Of a DNA stretch of 17,547 nt, positions 11,835-17,547 are shown piece after piece. Every line of letters begins with the position of its first letter. The stretch's first letter is position 1. The stretch covers positions 1 to 17,547 of the forward strand of contig CALYNN010000010.1 in NCBI GenBank assembly GCA_945221685.1, given 5' to 3'. The position numbers and the translations under genes were made by a program. The notes under the pieces were generated by a model. That model searched no databases. It had not been told where the DNA came from and worked only from the letters and a program-made list of their open reading frames with translations. Origin of the DNA: an uncultured Clostridia bacterium (GTDB taxonomy: Bacteria > Bacillota > Clostridia > Oscillospirales > Acutalibacteraceae).

Positions 11835-14800
11835 TTATTTAAAGTAGCCTACACCGCTTTCAAATATCTTCATATCCTTTTCAAAAGGAACATTCTTATA
11901 AAGGTTATCGCCCTTACGCTCGCAGTGGCCCATCTTGCCCAAAACTCGACCGTCGGGAGAGGTGATACCCTCAACGGCACATACGGAGCCGTTGGGGTTA
12001 AAGGGCATTTCGGCAACGGCAGTGCCATCGGGATTAACATACTGAGTGGCAACCTGACCGTTTTCAATAAGACGCTTCATTACTTCGTCGTCGGCAACAA
12101 ATCTGCCTTCGCCGTGGCTGATTGGAATTGCAAACATATCGCCTGCATTTACACTGCTGAACCAAGGCGATTTAACGCTTGTAACCTTTGTGTATGCCAT
12201 AGAGGAAATATGTCTGCCTATGGTGTTAAAGGTAAGTGTTGGGTCGTTTTCCTTAATATCTCTGATTTCGCCGTAGGGCACAAGTCCCAGCTTAATAAGA
12301 GCCTGGAAGCCGTTGCAGATACCCAGCATAAGACCGTCGCGGCAGTTAAGAAGCCTTGTAACGGCCTCCTTAACTCTTGGATTTCTAAAGGTGGTGGCAA
12401 TGAATTTGCCTGAGCCCTCAGGCTCGTCACCGCCGCTGAAGCCGCCGGGAAGCATAACAATCTGTGAGCCTTCGATTTCCTTAACCATTTTTTCAATAGT
12501 TTCGTTAATGGCGGCTGATGAAAGGTTATTAACAACAAGAATTGAAGCCTCGGCACCTGCCTTTTCAAAGGCTCTTGCAGTGTCTATTTCGCAGTTTGTG
12601 CCGGGGAATGCAGGAATAAATACCTTTGGCCGCGCAACCCTGTTCTTTGCAATAAATATTGAACGCTCTGTATATGGAGTAACCTCATAGGGCATTTTAG
12701 CCTTTTTGCCCGAATCGGTGGCGAATACCTTTTCAAGCTTGCCTGTCCAAGCCTCTGTCAGCTCGTCAACGGTAAGCACCTCGCCGTCTATAATAAATAT
12801 GCCGTTGTCGTTAACAGTACCCAAAAGTGTTGCGGCAGAATGAACGCCGTCGGCAGTGCAGGTAAAATCATCACTGCTGTTTTCGGGAAGCTCAAGCACA
12901 AAGCTGCCCTGCTTGGGAGCAAAGAGCGTTTCCTTATCAAGTCCCTGCTCAAAGGTAACGCCCAGCTTTTCGCCGAATGCCATTTTGCATACGCACGCCG
13001 CGGCACCGCCCTCCTTAACAACAGAGGCGGAAAGGATTGAGCCGTTTCTTAAGCCCTCGTAAACCTTTGTCATAAGCGCCATTGCGCCGTCGTAATAGGG
13101 CAGTCCCGTTTCTTCAACGGTAGGAATTTCGGCAAGCACAAGCCTTGAGCCAATTTGCTTAAGCTGTGAGGATACGGTTTTTGAAGCCTCACTCATACCA
13201 ACTGCAAATGAAACGAGAGTGGGCGGAACATCAAGGTCATTAAAGGAGCCGCTCATTGAATCCTTGCCGCCGATGGAGGGGCATTTGTAGCCAAGCTGTG
13301 CCGAAAGGGCACCAAGCAATGCCGCCGCAGGCTTACCCCAGCGAGTAGGCACATCGTTAAGTCTTTCAAAATATTCCTGGAAGGTAAGCCGTGCCTTGGC
13401 AGGATTACAGCCAACAGCCGCAAGCTTTGCAAGGGATTCGGTAACCGCAAAGGCAGCCGAGTGGAACGGACTCCAGCGTGAAAGCTCGGGAATAAAGCCG
13501 TATGCCATTACAGTTGCCGTATCTGTTTCGCCCTTAAGAAGCGGAATTTTTGCAACCATTGCTTCCTCGGGGGTAAGCTGATATTTGCCGGCATAGGGCA
13601 TAAGCACGGTAGCCGCGCCGATAGAGGAGTCGAAGCGCTCAACAAGTCCCTTTTGAGAGCAAACCTCAAGCCTTGCAAGGTTTGCCTTAAGCGCCTGTGC
13701 GTTGTTAAGCTTCTTAAGACAATCTGGCACCTGCTTTGAATAATTCTTATCGCCGTCAACCGCTTCTATTTCGGCAACTGCGTGCTGTGTTACACCGTTG
13801 GTGTTTAGGAATTCACGGCTTAAATCTACGATTTTGTCGCCGCGCCAAGTCATTTCAAGTCTGTTTTCGTCTGTAACAACGGCAACGGGAGTAGCCTCAA
13901 GGTTTTCCTCGTTTGAAAGGCGGATAAATTCGTCAACATCGTTTTTATCAAGCACAACCGCCATTCTTTCCTGCGATTCCGAAATGGCAAGCTCCGTGCC
14001 GTCCAGTCCGTCATATTTCTTCGGCACCTTGTCTAAATCAATTTTAAGTCCGTCGGCAAGCTCGCCGATAGCAACGGATACACCGCCTGCGCCGAAATCG
14101 TTGCAGCGCTTAATCATTTTTGCAACCTCTGCCTTGCGGAAAAGTCGCTGAATTTTTCTTTCGGTGGGGGGATTACCCTTTTGTACCTCTGCGCCGCAGG
14201 TTTCAATGGAGGAGGAGTCGTGAGCCTTGGAGGAGCCTGTTGCACCGCCGCAGCCGTCTCTGCCTGTTCTGCCGCCCAAAAGCACAATAACATCGTCCTT
14301 TTGCGGACATTCGCGAATAACATTTTCCTTTGGTGACGCACCGATTACTGCGCCGATTTCCATTCTTTTTGCAACATAGCCTGCGTCGTAAAGCTCTGTA
14401 ACCTGACCGGTGGCAAGTCCGATTTGGTTGCCGTAGCTTGAATATCCTGCCGCAGCACCTGTTGTAATTTTGCTTTGCGGAAGCTTTGCGTCAAGAGTTT
14501 CCTCAAAGGGAGTGGTAGGGTCGCCTGCGCCTGTTACGCGCATAGCCTGATAAACATATGCTCTGCCTGAAAGCGGGTCGCGTATTGCACCGCCAAGGCA
14601 GGTGGCGGCACCGCCGAAGGGCTCAATTTCTGTTGGGTGGTTGTGGGTTTCGTTTTTAAACTGCACAAGCCACGGCTCCTTTTTGCCGTCAATCTCCACC
14701 TCAACATTTATTGAGCAGGCGTTGATTTCGTCGCTTTCGTCAAGGTCGTCAACAAAGCCTCTCTTTTTAAGAGCCTTTGTGCCGATGCACGCCATATCCA

Positions 14801-15623
14801 TAAGGCAAACAAGCTTGTCCTTTCTGTCGCCGTAAACCTCTTTTCTAACCTCAAAGTACTGCTCAAGGGCGTCCTCTATTGCCTTGCTGTAGCGGCTTTG
14901 GTCAATCTTGATTTCGTCAAGCTCTGTGGCAAAGGTGGTGTGGCGGCAGTGGTCGGACCAATAGGTGTCTATAACCTTAAGCTCCGTAAGGCTTGGGTCT
15001 CTCTTTTCGTCTTTTGCAAAATAATCTCTTACCCAGCACAAATCCGCAACGCTCATTGCAAAGCCCATTTGGGAGTGGTAGTCGGCAATCTCGCTATCGC
15101 TCTTATCAATAAAGCCGTTAATACGGATAATATCCGCAGGTACATCTGCTTTCATATCAAGGCTTTCGGGAAGCCGGGTTGAAGCCTCTCTTGACTCAAC
15201 GGGGTTGATTATGTATGACTTAATTTTGCTGAATTCCTCATCGGTAATGTTGCCCTTAACGGCAATGATTTTGGCAGAAAGAACATCGGGTCTTTCACCG
15301 GCGGTGAGAAGCTGAATACACTGCGCCGCCGAATCTGCCCTTTGGTCATACTGACCGGGAAGATACTCGGTGGCAAAATATTTCCAGTCCTGCGGAATAT
15401 CAAGCTCGTAATAAACATTATCAAGGTTAGGCTCTGAAAGAATTGTTTTAACCGCCATTTCAAATTCCTCGCGGCTTAAGCCCTGCGCGTCGTATCGGTT
15501 GATTATACGCAAATCCTCCAGCGCAGTAATGCCCACATTGCTTTTAAGGTCAGCCAAAGTCTGACCTGCCTCAATGTCGTTTCCTTTTTTCTTTTCTACA
15601 TATACACGATAAACCCTTGCCAT
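11835..15623 (-). CDS. purL: Phosphoribosylformylglycinamidine synthase, synthetase-glutaminase fusion
   Basis: 1262 residues, the single-chain form in which PurL and PurQ parts are fused. An N-terminal PurS-like domain is followed by the marker TYWSDHCRHTTF, the AIRS-type ATP-binding halves (NETHNHPTEIEPFGGAAT) and a C-terminal class I glutaminase from about residue 1000. The glutaminase triad is visible: C1103 (LGICNGFQA), H1170 and E1172 (SHGEGRF). It catalyses ATP- and glutamine-dependent conversion of FGAR to FGAM, the fourth step of purine synthesis. AAGGAG lies 7 bases before the ATG. It is the first gene of the purL-apgM-metY-csoR run. No purine riboswitch is seen in its 5' region. 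Confidence 0.96.
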   Translation of the reverse strand: MARVYRVYVEKKKGNDIEAGQTLADLKSNVGITALEDLRIINRYDAQGLSREEFEMAVKTILSEPNLDNVYYELDIPQDWKYFATEYLPGQYDQRADSAAQCIQLLTAGERPDVLSAKIIAVKGNITDEEFSKIKSYIINPVESREASTRLPESLDMKADVPADIIRINGFIDKSDSEIADYHSQMGFAMSVADLCWVRDYFAKDEKRDPSLTELKVIDTYWSDHCRHTTFATELDEIKIDQSRYSKAIEDALEQYFEVRKEVYGDRKDKLVCLMDMACIGTKALKKRGFVDDLDESDEINACSINVEVEIDGKKEPWLVQFKNETHNHPTEIEPFGGAATCLGGAIRDPLSGRAYVYQAMRVTGAGDPTTPFEETLDAKLPQSKITTGAAAGYSSYGNQIGLATGQVTELYDAGYVAKRMEIGAVIGASPKENVIRECPQKDDVIVLLGGRTGRDGCGGATGSSKAHDSSSIETCGAEVQKGNPPTERKIQRLFRKAEVAKMIKRCNDFGAGGVSVAIGELADGLKIDLDKVPKKYDGLDGTELAISESQERMAVVLDKNDVDEFIRLSNEENLEATPVAVVTDENRLEMTWRGDKIVDLSREFLNTNGVTQHAVAEIEAVDGDKNYSKQVPDCLKKLNNAQALKANLARLEVCSQKGLVERFDSSIGAATVLMPYAGKYQLTPEEAMVAKIPLLKGETDTATVMAYGFIPELSRWSPFHSAAFAVTESLAKLAAVGCNPAKARLTFQEYFERLNDVPTRWGKPAAALLGALSAQLGYKCPSIGGKDSMSGSFNDLDVPPTLVSFAVGMSEASKTVSSQLKQIGSRLVLAEIPTVEETGLPYYDGAMALMTKVYEGLRNGSILSASVVKEGGAAACVCKMAFGEKLGVTFEQGLDKETLFAPKQGSFVLELPENSSDDFTCTADGVHSAATLLGTVNDNGIFIIDGEVLTVDELTEAWTGKLEKVFATDSGKKAKMPYEVTPYTERSIFIAKNRVARPKVFIPAFPGTNCEIDTARAFEKAGAEASILVVNNLSSAAINETIEKMVKEIEGSQIVMLPGGFSGGDEPEGSGKFIATTFRNPRVKEAVTRLLNCRDGLMLGICNGFQALIKLGLVPYGEIRDIKENDPTLTFNTIGRHISSMAYTKVTSVKSPWFSSVNAGDMFAIPISHGEGRFVADDEVMKRLIENGQVATQYVNPDGTAVAEMPFNPNGSVCAVEGITSPDGRVLGKMGHCERKGDNLYKNVPFEKDMKIFESGVGYFK

Positions 15624-15644
15624 ATGTATTCTCCTTAACGCAAA

Positions 15645-15691
15645 ATATAAGTAAATTATTACAGTATATAATAATACTTATATATTCTAAC
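15645..15691 (-). promoter_or_regulatory. purL promoter region with flanking inverted repeat
   Basis: On the minus strand TTAGAA (15690-15685), 16-base spacer, TATACT (15668-15663). The -10 lies inside the loop of a perfect 9-bp inverted repeat ATATAAGTA (15645-15653) / TACTTATAT (15675-15683), and a third TACTTAT occurs at 15713-15719, so a repressor site is plausible. Confidence 0.45.
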
Positions 15692-15805
15692 ATAAAAAAG
15701 AGTAAATTGATATACTTATTTTAATTTTTAATCAACAAATTTTGCGGCAAAGGGTGCGTAATTTTTGTAGCCCTTTTAAATTTAATTAATTGTTCACACA
15801 AACTA

Positions 15806-15881
15806 TTCACTATTTTTAAAAATTATGTTATAATGTAAAGCCGTGTAATCATTGACAAAAAATTAACATAATAAATATAAC
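15806..15881 (+). promoter_or_regulatory. Tandem promoters of the PAS-protein gene
   Basis: Upstream: TTCACT (15806-15811), 17-base spacer, TATAAT (15829-15834). Downstream: TTGACA (15852-15857), 18-base spacer, TATAAC (15876-15881). The 15624-15912 gap between divergent genes holds these, the purL promoter and a weak AAAGGG/CCCTTT hairpin (about 15748-15777), and no gene. Confidence 0.55.
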
Positions 15882-15912
15882 GGATGAATTTTTTTAATTA
15901 GGGGTGAGATTA

Positions 15913-17055
15913 TTGACAGAGGATATTGACGAGGGCATATATGAAGTTGATTTTATGAACCTTGTCGTTGATAAGGCAGATAATTTACGGGTAGTGGATT
16001 CCGACAGCCATTTTTCCGAATTTGCAGGAGTTCATCCCTCTAAAATAAAGCAAGGCAAGCTTTTTCTTCACGACCTGATAAAGCCTGCCTACCGCGAGGA
16101 TATAATGAAGGCGCTTTGCAAAAAGAACTCGCCCTATGTTTATTTTAAGGCGGAATTTATTGACCGCCACGGCAACGAGGTTTTTATTCACTGCTGCGGT
16201 CAGAACTTTCAAAGCTCCACCCTTTGCAGACTGACCCTTGCCGATGTGTCAAAATCAATGCAGCTTCAGGAAAGGCTGAAGCGTCAGGCAAAGGAAATGG
16301 ATTACCTTATCGACCTTGTTACCGGTGGCGTTTGTCTGTTTAAGGTAACGAGCGATATGCAGATAGTTGTTGAATACCTTAACGCCGGCGGCTGTAAGCT
16401 TTTCGGCACGGCAAAGGGACTATATAATCTTAGACAGTACCGCCTTGACGAGCTTATTTACTCCGACGACCGAAGTGCTGTTTTTCAGGCGATAGGAAAG
16501 GCAATGGCAACGGATACGGCTATTGATACGGAATTTCGTACAATAGTACATAACGGCGAATATAAGTGGTGCAAGCTAAATGCCGCCATTAAAGAATACG
16601 ATAACGACGGCAATCCTGTTTTTCACGCAATGCTAACGGATATTACAACTGTTAAGGAGTCGGAGGTAAACAGCGATAAAATGTACGACCGACTTGTTAA
16701 AATGTTTAAAAATCTGCCCTCGCCCACCTTCAGCACGGATTACGATAATCCGCTTGTGCTTCAGCTTGTAAGCGAGGATTTTATGAAATTTTTAGGCTAC
16801 AGCAGAACCTATCTTTTTGATGAGCACGGCGGCAGGCTTTCCGATTTTATGCAGGAGCGTGAAATAAAATATGTAACGGCAAACATAAAAAAGCAGGCAG
16901 AGCAGGGAAACGAAATTTCAATCAGATACTCAGTGAGAACAGGCAGCGGAAAATATATTGTGGTTGAAGATAACCGCAAAATTATTACCCAGGAGGACGG
17001 CTCCAAATCAATGCTTTGCAGCTTTAAAAATGTTACAAAAAAATATATAGACTGA
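15913..17055 (+). CDS. Soluble protein of three PAS-like sensor domains, no output domain
   Basis: 380 residues from TTG 15913, chosen because AGGGGTGA (15900-15907) sits 5 bases upstream; a GTG at 15904 is inside that site. Three PAS-like units are seen: about 10-115 (ending LCRLTLADVSKS), about 130-250 (ending FHAMLTDITTVKES) and about 255-380 (ending LCSFKNVTKKY). Each ends in the typical strand plus D/N-V/I-T motif. No transmembrane helix, histidine kinase, GGDEF, EAL or DNA-binding domain follows, and a terminator comes directly after the stop, so it appears naturally output-less. It may act by protein-protein contact, or be the remains of a PAS-GGDEF-type sensor. Ligand unknown. Confidence 0.75.
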   Translation: MTEDIDEGIYEVDFMNLVVDKADNLRVVDSDSHFSEFAGVHPSKIKQGKLFLHDLIKPAYREDIMKALCKKNSPYVYFKAEFIDRHGNEVFIHCCGQNFQSSTLCRLTLADVSKSMQLQERLKRQAKEMDYLIDLVTGGVCLFKVTSDMQIVVEYLNAGGCKLFGTAKGLYNLRQYRLDELIYSDDRSAVFQAIGKAMATDTAIDTEFRTIVHNGEYKWCKLNAAIKEYDNDGNPVFHAMLTDITTVKESEVNSDKMYDRLVKMFKNLPSPTFSTDYDNPLVLQLVSEDFMKFLGYSRTYLFDEHGGRLSDFMQEREIKYVTANIKKQAEQGNEISIRYSVRTGSGKYIVVEDNRKIITQEDGSKSMLCSFKNVTKKYID

Positions 17056-17075
17056 AATACTAATATATAATTGAC

Positions 17076-17108
17076 AAGGGGAACACCTTTTTGGTGTTCC
17101 CCTTAATT
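17076..17108. terminator. Bidirectional terminator between PAS gene and rsmE
   Basis: Perfect 12-bp stem AAGGGGAACACC (17076-17087) / GGTGTTCCCCTT (17093-17104) with a 5-base loop. It lies between convergent stops. Confidence 0.75.
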
Positions 17109-17109
17109 C

Positions 17110-17501
17110 TTATTCGAGATTTTCGGTTAAAAGCATTATTGCGGTAAGCGCCGCCACCGGAGCCGTTTGAGTGCGCAATATTCTGCTGCCCAGGGTTGCA
17201 ACAACGCCGCCCTGCTCCTTAATCAGCTCAACCTCCTGCTTTTCAAAGCCTCCCTCGGGACCTATATAAACAGATACGGATTTAATATCGGCGGGTATAA
17301 GGCTTTTAAGACTTTCGCCTCCGCCCTCGTAAAACAAAATTTTAAGTTGGGAGTCGTCCTTCTCCGCCGCCTGCTTTAAGCTGACCATAGGATTAACCTT
17401 GGGAACAATTCCTCTGCCGCTTTGCTGTGCCGCCTCAAGAGCAATTTTGCAGTACCTTGCGTTTTTCTTTGCCGCCGCCTTTTCGTCGGGACGGCTTACG
17501 C
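17110..17501 (-). CDS. rsmE: 16S rRNA m3U1498 methyltransferase, C-terminal part (5' end missing)
   Basis: About 129 residues of a SPOUT-fold methyltransferase. The frame runs to the end of genomic sequence without a start; ATG 17388 is internal. Visible family motifs: EAAQQSGRGIVPKV, VYIGPEGGF (SAM-knot loop) and LGSRILRTQTAP, followed by the C-terminal helix. RsmE methylates U1498 of 16S rRNA using S-adenosylmethionine. The N-terminal RNA-binding domain is lost because the contig ends in adapter sequence, not because the gene is broken. Confidence 0.92.
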
Positions 17502-17547
17502 CTGTCTCTTATACACATCTCCGAGCCCACGAGACTAGGCATGATCT
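17502..17547 (+). other. Illumina Nextera adapter contamination
   Basis: The transposon mosaic end CTGTCTCTTATACACATCT (17502-17520) is followed by CCGAGCCCACGAGAC (17521-17535), an 8-base index TAGGCATG (17536-17543; matches N706 as I recall) and ATCT, the start of the P7 sequence. This is read-through adapter left in the assembly and is not genomic. Confidence 0.98.

Noticed and set aside
11870..15463. Many frames antisense or shifted to purL
   Set aside because: All overlap a full-length, motif-complete purL and have no family signal.
17110..17388. A short 92-aa rsmE starting at 17388
   Set aside because: Family-like sequence continues upstream of this ATG to 17501.
1..17501. CRISPR array
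   Set aside because: No regularly spaced direct repeats were seen on reading through the window.

Overview
The window looks like a Clostridia (Firmicutes) chromosome segment, probably a gut Oscillospirales/Ruminococcaceae-type organism. The reasons are low to moderate GC, strong AGGAGG-type ribosome sites, a single-chain purL with a fused glutaminase domain, OmpR-type two-component genes and many short intrinsic terminators. The genus is an inference. The last 46 bases (17502-17547) are not genomic: they are an Illumina Nextera read-through adapter, so the right edge is a contig end.

Left part (1 to about 5070), AT-rich and accessory. It opens with the C-terminus of a MobV-like relaxase, then a tyrosine recombinase and a ribbon-helix-helix mobilization-type protein that overlap. 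This reads as one end of an integrative mobilizable element. Beyond a terminator come cargo-like units with their own promoters: (a) a promoter, a long 14-bp-based stem-loop and an intrinsic terminator just ahead of a zinc-ribbon/PD-(D/E)XK nuclease gene and a small coiled-coil gene; (b) a very short promoter-terminator unit; (c) a ~230-nt structured RNA candidate with consensus promoter and terminator and no convincing ORF; (d) a compact type I toxin-antitoxin locus with a 23-aa membrane peptide, a convergent antisense promoter and a shared bidirectional terminator; (e) a small transmembrane ORF with possible frameshift debris.

Right part (about 5070 to 17501), chromosomal housekeeping with richer codon use. 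Two small membrane-protein genes on the minus strand diverge from an OmpR-type response regulator and a short intramembrane-type histidine kinase; a perfect 16-bp palindrome lies between them. A hairpin-rich intergenic stretch follows. Then comes a minus-strand run in transcription order: purL (fused), an ApgM-family phosphomutase, metY, a CsoR-family repressor coupled to metY by a 4-nt ATGA overlap, a hairpin, and birA. A soluble protein made of three PAS-like domains reads rightward after tandem promoters and converges on a truncated rsmE.

The most interesting part is 2040-5050. It contains two previously unassigned structured RNA candidates, one sitting as a possible attenuator in front of a nuclease gene, and a type I toxin-antitoxin locus whose mRNA can hide its ribosome site. 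No CRISPR array, rRNA or tRNA was seen.
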